Shown here piece by piece: positions 1 through 9,291 of a stretch of 20,843 bases of DNA (positions within the stretch are counted from its first letter, which is position 1; each line of letters begins with the position of its first letter). The notes beneath the pieces were generated by a model that did not search any database, was not told the origin of the DNA, and saw only the letters and a program-made list of their open reading frames with translations. Position numbers and translations under genes: made by a program. Source of the stretch: Botryllus schlosseri (Eukaryota; Chordata; Ascidiacea; Stolidobranchia; Styelidae); contig KE605235.1 of the NCBI GenBank assembly GCA_000444245.1, forward strand, positions 1 through 20,843. The letters are read 5' to 3'.

Positions 1-863
1 TGTGTGAACACGAACGTGAACCTCATGACGTCACGTGACGTCATATTGCTAATCCCAACCCTATCTTTCAATGAAGTGATAGCGTATATTAAGGTACACG
101 ATACCTAGCGAAGAATCGGGCCACATAATGTCACAATGCTGAAGTGCATATTGGCGTTTTGAACGTCGCTTAATGTATCAACTGAGGCAATCAAATGATA
201 TAATACTTCCATAAAATCAATATTATCCGTCGCTTTGCCAACAATTTCGATGAGGATTTGCCATGGAATATATGCTTACGCCTTAACAGTCTTGGCCAGA
301 CCGGACAATGTATTCAGCGTCTGAGTCTACATTGATTTCGAGCAGAGTGTAAAACAGGGTTTCTATACTTGCTACCTATATTATCCCATTATACGGCAGT
401 AGCCAACACCCCAATCGCACGTTTTTTTGTTTATGATACAATAAACATATAACGTCAAGATTGATTGGTTGAATAAGCATCATTCGCTGACTACATGCAG
501 TGTATTTCGCTCGTGACGTTGTGTGATTGAGAGTCGAGCTCTTAGCAGAGAGTCGCTAAATATTTACAAACGGAAATCTGGATATTTGGAGCAAACTTTT
601 GTAACAAAGCAAGTAAAATCTTGGAGATTGTCAAGGTACATATTCGTTTTGTGTTTATTTTTACTGCTGCCAGCGGCATGCACAGAGTGGCCCGCAGTTG
701 AAATGCAATAAATTTGTACTAAAGATGTCATAATGAAGTGAAAATATATGAAAAAGGTTCACAGTGCAGAACCTATCAAGGTTCTGTTGTGAACGCGAAC
801 CTCTGAATTTCCGAGGTTCACACACAGAACGCGAACGTGAACCTCACGTTCACACCATCCCTA
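1..863 (-). mobile_element. hAT-like DNA transposon, copy 1 (cut by window edge)
   Basis: The right end reads GTTCACACCATCCCTA, the inverse of a TAGGGATGGTGTGAAC terminus. Read on the minus strand, the whole stretch matches the element at 11178-12196: the same subterminal run of GTTCACG/CGTGAAC words, the same stretch around AGGTTCTGCACTGTGAACC, and the same internal segment with a TGACGTCA word near the far end. By comparison with that copy, roughly 35-45 bp of the left terminus lies outside the window. There is no transposase-like reading frame, so it is non-autonomous. The 62-codon frame at 523-711 has no family resemblance. Confidence 0.75.
25..44. repeat. 20-bp perfect palindrome with two CRE-type words
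   Basis: Two TGACGTCA octamers overlap a central CACGTG, making a perfect 20-bp palindrome in the subterminal part of the transposon at the window start. TGACGTCA is the classical CREB/ATF site and CACGTG an E-box core. Whether either is bound here is unknown. The sister copy keeps one TGACGTCA at 12090-12097. Confidence 0.6.
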
Positions 864-865
864 AT

Positions 866-1508
866 TAGGGGTGTTCAAAAAGGACTTTTTTTGTCAAATT
901 GTACTGGCTATATACTTAATAAAACTGTTAGGTTACCTAATTTAAGCCTACACACCAAATTTGGTTCAATTCCAACCAGTAGCCGCATTACTATACGAGA
1001 TGAAAGTTTCTAGTTATGTAAAAATTAATAAAAAATAGTTCTAAATTTTCTGTTCACCCCATGAAAGAGTGAGGTTGTCTATAGAAACAATGTTCAGCAA
1101 ATTTGACTCAATTCCAACCAGTGGAAGCGGAGTAATTGCCGTCGAAAAATTTCGATTCGAATAAAATAGTATTTACGGTGGGCACAACTTTAATAAATAA
1201 TGAGAGAATTGGCCACCGTAAATACTATTTTATTCGAATCCGAATTTTTCCGGTTGGAATTGAGTTAAATTTGGTGAACATCGTTTTTATAGACAACATA
1301 CCACTTTGATGGAGTGAACAGAAAATTTTTAATATTTTTTTTCTATTATTTTTTATATAATAAATAGAACGTTTCTTCTCATGTAGAAATGCGGCTACTG
1401 GTTGGAATTGAACCAAATTTGGTGTCTAGGCTTAAATTAGGTAACTTAACAATTTTATAAAGTAGCCAGAACAATTTGAGAAAAAAAGTCATTTCTGAAC
1501 ACCCCTTA
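866..1508. mobile_element. Foldback (long inverted repeat) element, 643 bp
   Basis: The termini are TAGGGGTGTTCA and the inverse of TAAGGGGTGTTCA. The two arms (866-1181 and 1213-1508) are inverted copies over almost their whole length, with small indels, and are separated by a loop of about 31 nt. The inner ends match exactly around GTATTTACGGTGG. Each arm carries two direct units containing CAATTCCAACC (near 951-990 and 1091-1125 in the left arm). No reading frame is convincing. It resembles a foldback MITE, and its TAGGG ends suggest hAT mobilisation. I see no clear target duplication. It abuts copy 1 of the TAGGGATGG element, making CCCTAATTAGGG at the junction. Confidence 0.75.
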
Positions 1509-2209
1509 CCCGACATATATAGATCTCGCCTTCCGTCACATGCCAACTCCCTTCGTCGCTTGGCCTTCTGTATTATTTCTTTCACCCTTCAATCAATTTG
1601 CATACCTCCTCTTTACATCGCCTAGTCCCGGATGGGTGTATCATTTCAAAGGTTACTCCAAGTCGTTTCGACAATTTCCTATCTTTTCATTGCATCGCAG
1701 TCTTGTGGTGTTTTGAAATGATGAAAATTCTGAAATTCTGAAAGTTCTGAAATAAGTGAACAAGCTTCACTTAACTATTATTGCAATACCGCTCGGAATA
1801 GAGAAACGTACGAAACACTTTTTTTATTCACCTTACTCGGCGAAGTTATGCAACTTCCAAATTGCCGTAATAATGAGATAACAGTGACGTATGCGTTGTA
1901 TGAGTTTAATATTGGTGCTCGACTCATAATAGTGTTTTGTACCAGATCTATGATAACATTGATAAGAGTATTTTATATCGTTTCATATTATTATAAATCT
2001 CGACCAGTGAGTAGGACATATTCGATCAGAGTAACCAAATGGTGAGAGGATTGATCACCAATAATGTTTCCAACCGGAAAGGAACGGCGTCTCTTATTTG
2101 GTCCCGTAAATACTGCCGAGGGCCATCGCCCTTCATATTTGTTGCAGTGGATGACGTAATGTTCAACTGTGTCTGAACTCGTCGACCTTACTCGTAGGCT
2201 GTTGTACAC
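1509..2209. other. Intergenic stretch with one dispersed repeat
   Basis: No gene was found. The short frames at 1848-2045 and 1991-2209 overlap each other on opposite strands and resemble nothing. The only internal structure noted is a segment at about 1652-1731 that is repeated at 9945-10017. Confidence 0.5.
1652..1731 (+). repeat. Dispersed repeat, copy 1
   Basis: It shares the order TTACTCCAAGTCG, CTATCTTTTCA, TGTGGTGTTTTG and GATGAAAATT, with changes, with 9945-10017. Both copies lie in otherwise anonymous DNA. The family and the ends are unknown. Confidence 0.5.
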
Positions 2210-2290
2210 CAGTGGTTCTTAACCTTTACTTACCGACGGAACGCTTGGGCTAATAAACAAGCCTTCCCGGAACCATGAATTTTTGCTGAG
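2210..2290 (+). mobile_element. Possible hAT left terminus, degenerate
   Basis: The stretch starts CAGTGGTTCTTAACC and continues with ACCGACGGAACGCTTGGGC and CCGGAACC. This is the usual layout of a CAGTGGTTCTCAACC-type hAT end. No matching right terminus with a target duplication was found nearby. A similar but different inverse end lies at 9718-9787. Confidence 0.4.
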
Positions 2291-2423
2291 TCACAGAATC
2301 AAAATCTGCAAGATCTTATCATTTACAAAAGATTACTTGTGCGCAAAGTGAACTTTAAGATAAGGCACAATGGATACAGGATCACAATGGTAGCCTACAT
2401 CGTGAATATATATATTTCGTTTG

Positions 2424-2449
2424 TTGTACTTGTACTTGTACTTGTACTT
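2424..2449 (+). repeat. Short TTGTAC tandem repeat
   Basis: Four and a third perfect copies of TTGTAC stand in anonymous DNA. The 147-codon frame crossing this repeat has low-complexity residues here and no recognisable domain. Confidence 0.85.
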
Positions 2450-2784
2450 AGTAAGCCTACACAGATTAGTGAGAGCACTTATAAATCACCCTGTATGCAT
2501 TTTAGGCTCACAGGATTGAGAATTTTAATGTTTTTGGAGGTTTGGACTCTGAAGAAGTGGGTGGGGCATATTGGAACAATTTTGCTGGGGCCCAGTGGTT
2601 CAGTGATGTCGAAAGGCAGATTTTACAAACAATATAAAAATCACCAGAATAGTGCGCAGAAGCAAGATCGTCACCAACCCTCCCTTAATAAAACATCCCT
2701 TGAAGTGTCACGCAATAAATGGATGACATTCATGCGATTTTACAACCCCTTAAACCCCCTAGCCATACAGACAACCCCCTAAAG

Positions 2785-4024
2785 CAGGCCTGGGCAAAGT
2801 GCGGCCCGCGGGCCAAATGCGGCCCGAGGAGCTATTCTGTCCGGCCCGCGAAAGGTTGCTTAGAATTCATAACATAAAACCTGCTTTTGAATGGTGATGC
2901 GTGAACTAAAACCATAGGCTGTGTCATCTGAACAGGAAATTCGTCTACTTTGAAGCCCGTTCATTAATATGCTACGATTACATTGCCCACGTACCTCGTC
3001 TGCGTAATTCGGATTCAAAATAAAGTGGATGCGACAAAGTATGAGTAGAAAATAAAGTCACAAGAATCACTCTTTCCATACAGTTTATTTAGTTCAAACA
3101 ATTTTTGTTGCCATTGTCACATTACGCATTATACGGCCTGTGTCTCAAATTGTTACGTGATGCTTTATCCAAATACCAAATTCGTAAAGCAAGAAATTCA
3201 AAGAAGGTTACTTGGAGCACTAAATATTAGTATACCGGACAGTGCCGAACAGGTCGCCGAGATTGAGGATTTAAATTAAAGTCGGTCTTATGACAAAAAC
3301 ACGATGACAGTCATTCGGTCAACGGAGGGCAAATTTCAGAAATTTCGCTCAACATCAAGGCTATTTCCCCGAGCTGCACAGTTTACACTGCTCGGGAGGC
3401 AGCGACCAAGACAATAAGCTTTGTACTATCCCAAATACATTTCAGTGCAGTGGTTCTCAAACGGGGGGCTGGAAGTGTCTGAAGTGGGGTGCGAGGCCCC
3501 ATTTGAATAAAAACATTTTTCGCGCTCCGCGCGATTTACCTCCAGCTCATAGTTATTGCTCTGTGTATTGTCCGATTATGATATTTCAGAGAATTGTCTC
3601 ATCAACAGTAATAACCGTCCATGCAACCAAACTATATCTCATGGGATTGCTTGCATTCTGGTTGCTCTTCTTAATTTTGCGATATCACGATAAGGGGAGG
3701 GCGAAAATTTTCTTAATCATAAAGGGGGGCGTACCTAACAATGTGTTAAAACCCACTGTTTTGATGTCTTAATAGAATAACGTTGCCAGAGGTTTAAAGA
3801 GAGGTAAAAGGTATCCTGTTTAATATTGTTTCGATGTCGGCAAATTGATATTTTTTTAATTAACCGTCACTTTCTCATTACCTAACATCAATACATTCAC
3901 CGAGCAGCATTTAGAAATAAAATTAAAATGCGCTGGAGAATATTGCTAAGAGCTTTCAGTCGGCCCGCCAACGTATTTTCAACTTCTCATTTGGCCCGCG
4001 GAGAAAAATAATTGCCCACCCCTG
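2785..4024 (+). mobile_element. hAT-like non-autonomous element A, copy 1, with 8-bp TSD
   Basis: The left end is CAGGCCTGGGCAAAGTGCG and the right end is the inverse of CAGGGGTGGGCAATTATTT. Both are followed inward by CGCGGGCC-type words. The flanks carry a perfect 8-bp duplication, CCCTAAAG (2777-2784 and 4025-4032), which is the hAT hallmark. The body is collinear with 10059-12802. It contains a smaller hAT-like insert at 3448-3758. No transposase is recognisable. Confidence 0.88.
3448..3758 (+). mobile_element. Nested hAT-like MITE inside element A copy 1
   Basis: It begins CAGTGGTTCTCAAAC followed by a G run, and ends in a decayed inverse terminus, AAAACCCACTG. The equivalent end at 12526 still reads TTTGAGAACCACTG. 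The flanks TTTCAGTG and TTTTGATG agree at 5 of 8 positions and may be a worn target duplication. The same insert lies at the same place in copy 2, so it predates the spread of the two copies. Confidence 0.7.
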
Positions 4025-4032
4025 CCCTAAAG

Positions 4033-4619
4033 AATTTCTTCCGTGAGACGCACCCGACCACAAATTAAGTAGCATTTCTTCACGGGGAAATTTTTCTCTG
4101 CGGATCGCATTGGTAATGTAGAGAACAGATTGCCAGGACAATAATATTAGGCACCTATGGACAAATGAAAATTCGACAAAAAGCCGAACTTTTTGGCAGC
4201 ACACTTCACAGAGTCGAATGTTGACCGTAACTTCATTGTCAACGTCTGGATGTGTCGTGACGCGATAATGGCTGACGCCGAAATGACTATTTCTATCAAT
4301 TATGCGTTTTGTTTTGGGGGGGAGTGGTACCCATATTAATTAGGGTTAGGCCTACCATACGGCCCCCTTTTTGAGGAAATTGAAAATGTCCACCGAGAAC
4401 GCCTAAATTTCATCCCTTTTGACAATTCGTCCTCCTTTCAGCCTTTACAGCTAGGATAATGGTTCAAGTGAAAATCGGCAATGGTGAAGACCTTTTTTTT
4501 AGTCGACACAACAAAATTTCCAGTAAATATATCAATATCAGCTGTTTTCAGTTTCAATCGACTAACTTTTATGATTTACTAAAAGTGTCCTCCTTTCCGG
4601 ATTAGAACATTCGGTAACC
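4033..4619. other. Anonymous intergenic DNA
   Basis: No gene, tRNA or recognisable repeat end was seen. There is a G8 run near 4315-4322. The minus-strand frame at 3956-4204 runs into the hAT terminus and is not a gene. Confidence 0.5.
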
Positions 4620-5097
4620 CATGGTTGTAATGACTCGAGTTGACTCGATTTTCTGATGACTCGACTTAACTCGAGTCATTTTATCAATATACGGAAATGA
4701 ATCGACTCGACTAGAGTCAATTTGTTTATTGACTCGACTTGGACTCGAGTCATATGACTCGAGACTCAGACGGCTAAGATCGACATTTCATCGTAATTTC
4801 GAAGAATAGTAAAGTAACTACACTATTGGGATTTCGTATATTGGTACTGGTACTTGAAAATGCGACCAGAAACTGTTAAAAGTGACGAAAAGTAGTGTAT
4901 TATTAACGCGAAGCATTCGATATCACCAGGCAGAGTTGTAAAAAGTGGCTTTAGCAATACTTTAACTCGAAACTGAACACAGTCAACACAATGGCTTGAA
5001 GTCGGACTCGAGTAACAACACTTTAACTCGGGCTCGACTCTCTGCTCGAAGGCGCGCTGAATTGAAAATGACTCGACTTGACTCGAGTCAAAAGTAT
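4620..5097. repeat. GACTCGA-rich repeat cluster, probable decayed TIR element
   Basis: There are two blocks of GACTCGA/TCGAGTC words (4631-4762 and 4966-5092) with about 200 bp of unrelated DNA between them. An outer pair, GGTTGTAATGACTCGAG near 4623 and the inverse of AGTGTTGTTACTCGAG ending at 5022, looks like terminal inverted repeats. The flanking 8-mers agree only partly, so the borders are uncertain. The layout, a terminus followed by short subterminal repeats, suits a hAT-type element. It ends just before the 4.3-kb hAT begins. Confidence 0.5.
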
Positions 5098-5128
5098 AAA
5101 AGTGAGATTGACTTGTGACCAGGGCTTT

Positions 5129-5240
5129 GGAGCCGGAGCCGGAGCCCGGAGCCGGAGCCCCGGAGCCGTGCATTTTTACCGGAGCTGGAGCCGGAGCCGG
5201 AGCTGGAGCCAGTTATTTGAGGGGTAGCTCCGGCTCCGAC
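5129..5240. repeat. GGAGCC/GGAGCT subterminal array, left end
   Basis: Irregular hexamers GGAGCC, GGAGCT and GGAGCCC run inward from the left terminus and end with the inverse words GCTCCGGCTCCG. Such arrays often serve as transposase-binding subterminal repeats in hAT elements. That role is inferred here. The Pro/Glu/Gly/Ala-rich frame across it is a product of the repeat. Confidence 0.8.
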
Positions 5241-5395
5241 GTATTTCATAACATGCTATCATATATGCAACAACCAACCTCTTGTCGTTACACTAACACT
5301 GTTGCCCTACCTCGCCCAGACATTGCTTCATTGATCATTTGCCACCATTGTTTAATTTTTTTTCTATTTTCCTTCAACTAAACATTTCTTTACAG

Positions 5396-5562
5396 CCAGA
5401 CTGTTCAGAGTCAAGTGTACCTGTTTGATGCTGGTGTGATCAGACTAGATGACCTTCACGGTCTTATCGATCATTCCTATCTAATACCGAATACTGTGCA
5501 CGCATATTTTCTGTACCACCATCACTGCCGTTTGTTATGTATTTTGGTTCGATGAAAATAAA
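5396..5562 (+). other. Possible orphan 3'-terminal exon or LINE 3' end
   Basis: A long pyrimidine tract ending TTTCTTTACAG (AG at 5394-5395) is followed by a 54-codon open stretch that stops at TGA 5553-5555. An AATAAA follows at 5557-5562, then a CT microsatellite. This has the shape of a terminal exon with a poly(A) signal. It could equally be the tail of a non-LTR retrotransposon. The translated residues match no family I recognise, and no upstream exon is visible inside the hAT that contains it. Confidence 0.25.
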
Positions 5563-5564
5563 GA

Positions 5565-5581
5565 CTCTCTCTCTCTCTCTC
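5565..5581 (+). repeat. CT microsatellite
   Basis: About eight CT units follow directly after an AATAAA hexamer. This could be the simple tail of a retroposed sequence or an independent microsatellite. Confidence 0.85.
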
Positions 5582-5582
5582 A

Positions 5583-5946
5583 CCATATCTGCTGAGTTCA
5601 CCGAATTCAACAGCAGGCCTTGGCGATATTAAGAATCTTTTCCTCTTTGGCGCTACATTTTCCGACTAACCATGTTCCTGGGGATTTAACAGCAGAGCAG
5701 TGGTATGTTCAATGTTCAATTTTCATACATGAGTGCCGATCCTCGGTATGCGACATATGCCTGTGAATATTGTGGGTATTCGGCATACGCGCAATTTCAT
5801 CATCAGCACAACCTTGTTGGCCAATTGTATACGGTTCGAAAATAATGATCACTATGTATTATGCGAAATGGGAGAGATGTTAAAAACGTGATTTCGTTGC
5901 ACATGCCGATATGACGAGCACGAGCCGAGAAATTCCGTCTCATCAT
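5583..5946. other. Anonymous DNA inside the 4.3-kb hAT
   Basis: Between the CT repeat and the next element border I see no gene or repeat end. It is probably body sequence of the surrounding hAT. Confidence 0.45.
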
Positions 5947-6832
5947 TAGGGCAATTTATTTTTGACATGTCAAAAAAAGTCAAAATTAGGTCAAAATTGT
6001 AGCGTTAGGTCAAAAAATGTCAAAATTGTTTAAAAAGTTGAAACTTTTTTGCAACCTGCATTTCGTTTGTATCGTAGATTTTGCACTGTCGGTGAACTTA
6101 TTATTTGACATTTTACAGCTTGTAGCCTACTTTATAGGCCTACCGTTGTAGACGCCCATTGTCTGCTCATTGTGAATCATAAACATTCAAATGAAACAAA
6201 TAGGCTGATGTGGTGTTTGGTCAATGTGCCTCAATATCCTAACTGAAGCAAGACTGCGTGGGCATTGCATGGTTCTTATATCAAGAAACGCATGATGAAA
6301 AATTGTGATGTAGATAGCATTTTCAAAATGAAGCAACACGGTGTGTCACCAGCAGTGTACGCACAACTTCAGTGCTGTCAGCCAAAAAGGAAACAACTGC
6401 TGCTGTTGATCGTTCTTTCTCCATTTTTGGCAAGCTACTTAGTAAGGACAGACACTTTCTACCCGAGAATGTAGGAAAGTTTCTTTCGTTGTACTACAAC
6501 AAATTTTAATTATTTCTACCATAATTCGTGATGTAACTACTGGAATTCTTCATTGGACCAGATTTCGTCGAAATACCAATTTTTTCATCTAAAAATATGT
6601 CAGTTTTCAAGCCAAAAAAGTGTTTTAGGCCAAAATACTTCATAAGGACAGACAGTTCCAACCAGAAATGAAGATAAGTAGTACAATTTTCACATTAGGT
6701 GCGAAAACACCTAATTTGCATACGTGAGGTCAAAATTTGGTCAAAATTCAGTTTTTTTAGGTCAAAAAATGTCAAAATTTTGTTTTGTTAGGTCAAAATC
6801 TTCCGTTTTTTAGGTCAAAAAAAATTGCCCTA
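5947..6832 (+). mobile_element. hAT-like element B with 8-bp TSD and transposase remnant
   Basis: The ends are TAGGGCAATTTATTTTTGAC and the inverse of TAGGGCAATTTTTTTTGAC. They are flanked by a perfect 8-bp duplication, CTCATCAT, at 5939-5946 and 6833-6840. The subterminal zones on both sides are built of AGGTCAAAA words. At 886 bp it is far shorter than an autonomous hAT, but it keeps a fragment of the transposase C terminus (6318-6509). A second copy begins at about 20539. It inserted into the older 4.3-kb hAT. Confidence 0.88.
6318..6509 (+). pseudogene. hAT transposase C-terminal (dimerisation region) fragment
   Basis: The frame 6318-6509 is open to a TAA. Its last 45 or so codons contain DRSFSIFGKLLSKDRHF followed by LPENVGKFLSLYYN. 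This is the pattern of the hAT C-terminal dimerisation region, in which an (E/D)R.FS motif is followed by a basic patch and PENV. Only the extreme C terminus is present: the BED zinc finger and the catalytic DDE residues are absent and stop codons lie just upstream. It is a remnant inside a deletion derivative. Assignment rests on remembered family pattern, not a search. Confidence 0.6.
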
Positions 6833-6840
6833 CTCATCAT

Positions 6841-7528
6841 TGCTATGAATCGGATAAGCAAATACACGTTTTTTCGTGATAGATTTTTAGTCGGGCCGCG
6901 AAAGTGGACAGTGTTATTGCGAGTATGCAATTATGCATGCTAATTGCAATTCATTACTGCGCATCATTGTCATCTCCAGTAAGGATTTTCGGGCTTAAAT
7001 AGGGGATGGAAGAAGAGTAGGCCAAAACCCCATAGTATTCTATGTTGGAGTCAAACTACTGATTTGATACGCGATTTCCAATTTGTAATCATCTGTTTCG
7101 TAAACTTGTATAGCCAGAAAAAATATTTGGGGGGGGGGCGAAAAATTCGATGACGTAAATGCCCCCCCCCCTAAAGATAAGGGAAAAAATAGGTACAAAC
7201 GATGGACTTGGGCGCTTACTGGATGATTAACACAACATGTGGGGCGATCGTTATATATATTCCACTCACAGACGGATGTGATCAAATGATGATTGTGAAA
7301 AACCAGGACGACAATACTTTCGCGCGAAGCGCGAAAATTTTTTATGGTTAATGAATGAAATTGGTTCATTATTATATTGGTCTTAGCATATTGTGAATAC
7401 GTTTTCATTATCAGATTTGCCGGCAGGGCTGATAGAAGTGGTGTCATCAAACATTCAGGGGGTAATTAATTATACGTCTTGAGCTATATGTTCATACCAC
7501 ACGGCAAGACTATTTAGAGTTTCTAGAG
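6841..7528. other. Anonymous DNA with G and C homopolymer runs
   Basis: No gene was found. It holds a G10 run followed shortly by a C10 run (around 7129-7170) and the motif CGCGCGAAGCGCG at 7321-7333. Both recur in decayed repeats elsewhere in the window. The minus-strand frame at 7040-7450 spans these runs and is not credible as a protein. Confidence 0.45.
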
Positions 7529-9262
7529 CAGGGTGGCCAAAGGGCCACATGAGACTTACGAACCATTGCGCGGGCCACTTGAATGTTGATGACCTTTTTT
7601 AGTCTTCCGATAGGAGCGCACCGGATAATAGGTAACGTTGAAAACAATACTTATATTAATACGCATCAAAATCAATGACAATTAAGACATGAAGACTTGG
7701 TGTGGATCCCCAACCTCGCCGATTCTTAGACGCACACATACACATACCCTATGGAAGCTTCCAGTTGCCAACTATAGTTGGATTGTTGTACGGATGAGCC
7801 CAAATCGCTGACGAATTTCGGCCCTAGTCGCGCGGAGCGGAATTTTTTTTTAAATAAATCAAAGAATTTGATCAATAATATTAGTACGTCTATATGAGCA
7901 AGTGATGTCCATTCTTATTACTTCGTTGAAGCACGGTTTGTTCGTAACCTCTGGTAGAGATTGACGCTACTTTAAAGATTGAAATCGCTGATACATACCA
8001 GACCAAATTAAAAAACTCCTTTGATCAGACTCGTTCAATTTCAAATTAGCAATTTTTACCGAGAGGTGGTGATATTTTACTGTGCCAGTTGCGTTTATGT
8101 TGGAGGGGTCTGATTGCAGGGACAGGATCATTCGGCGCCAGCCATTTAAGCACCCGAAAATCTATATCGATGGCTTCGGAATACATGGGTCATTTTTATG
8201 GTGGTCAATCATTTTGGGAGCGCACTTTGCAGAGTAGCATGTAGCAATGTAGCATACTTTATATATCTTCGTGTGTCCCGGAACGGAAGTTGCCGGAGCT
8301 AATAGTCCCCAACCCCCATACTGAACTGACACTCCTGCAGACTCAATCAACCCAATTCGACCTCGGGCTACTCTAGTGTATCAACTGGTACTGTTGTATT
8401 CTTATAATTGAGAATGCAGCTAAATTCAATAATGGGTATTTGCGTAATAAATTTTTTTCGTGGTACCGATAACAAAATCAAGACATGAACGGACACTAAA
8501 TCGCGCGAAGCGCGAAGAAAAATTTTAGGTTGCATACATTTGCCCCAAAATACTCTAATATTTATTGATTTCACAAAAATTTTCAAAAAATTTGGGGGGG
8601 GGCGACCGCCCCTTTCGCCCCCCTGGCTACGCCAGTGGGCATGGCGCAATGTGCACGGCACAGTGTTTATTTTGATTATTCGATTCATTTCAACGGGAAA
8701 ATATTATTCCGACAAACTTGATCGACACCGGATGGACTGGTAACGAGTGCACCAATATCGAACGTCAAACCATTGGCCATTTGGTAGAAATCGAATTTCT
8801 ATTGATCACGTCGTTATATCCGCCCATTTTGCCCTTACTACAGTTACAGTTGAATGATAATCGCACATTTAAAGATTGAATCAAGCTGTATGGTAATGGC
8901 CTAATGGTAATGAGTACAGTGCCAGTGTTAAAACGCCGCATCAGAATTTTAATGCTGTGGCATGGAGTAAAGTGCTTTTTTAATTTATTGTAATATACGA
9001 CGATTTACTAAAATGTGACTGGACCCTGGATCTGCCAATGCGTCGAAACTGATATTTTAGTCCAGTCATCAATAACATCCCAAGTGCCGCGGCTGGACTA
9101 ATCATATTTTGGTTGGCCTATAGCGAGTTCACAATCTGAGCAATTCAATTTCGATAATATAACAGAATTTCGATAATATAATGTGAAATTATAGCTCGCG
9201 GGCTACTCAAAGCCTTCTCGCGGGCCACATATGGCCCGCAGGCCGCGGGTTGCTCACCCCTG
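7529..9262 (+). mobile_element. Probable hAT-like element with GCGGGCC ends
   Basis: The left end is CAGGGTGGCCAAAGGGCC and the right end is the inverse of CAGGGGTGAGCAACC. Both are followed by CGCGGGCC-type words, as in element A but of a different subfamily. No convincing 8-bp target duplication flanks it, so the borders are provisional. It encloses another decayed repeat ending at 8637 and anonymous AT-rich DNA. No transposase frame is visible. Confidence 0.55.
8502..8637 (-). mobile_element. Fragment of a CACTGGCGTAGCC-ended repeat
   Basis: Read on the minus strand it begins CACTGGCGTAGCCAGG, passes through a G/C-run hinge and an AT-rich stretch, and reaches CGCGCTTCGCGCG at 8502-8514. 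The terminus resembles a widespread class of animal repeat ends. The far end could not be placed. The His-Trp-Arg-Ser-Gln-Gly-Gly frame across it is typical translated repeat noise. Confidence 0.45.
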
Positions 9263-9291
9263 ATACAGACACACACCTTCGATAGTTTTCA

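Noticed and set aside
2339-2782. 147-codon plus-strand frame, the longest in the left half
   Set aside because: It crosses a TTGTAC tandem repeat and runs to the target site of element A. It shows no domain and no conserved-looking segment.
5115-5381. Pro/Glu/Gly/Ala-rich frame at the left GGAGCC array
   Set aside because: Its composition is forced by the hexamer repeat in a transposon terminus. The opposite strand gives an equally long artefact.
5565-5581. CT tract as part of a polypyrimidine acceptor
   Set aside because: No AG with a continuing open frame follows closely; it sits directly after AATAAA and is better read as a microsatellite or tail.
7040-7450. 136-codon minus-strand frame
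   Set aside because: It spans G10 and C10 homopolymers and a repeat motif; there is no domain and no supporting splice or poly(A) context.
8368-8688. 106-codon minus-strand frame containing HWRSQGG
   Set aside because: That residue string is the usual translation of a CACTGGCGTAGCC-type repeat terminus, not a gene.
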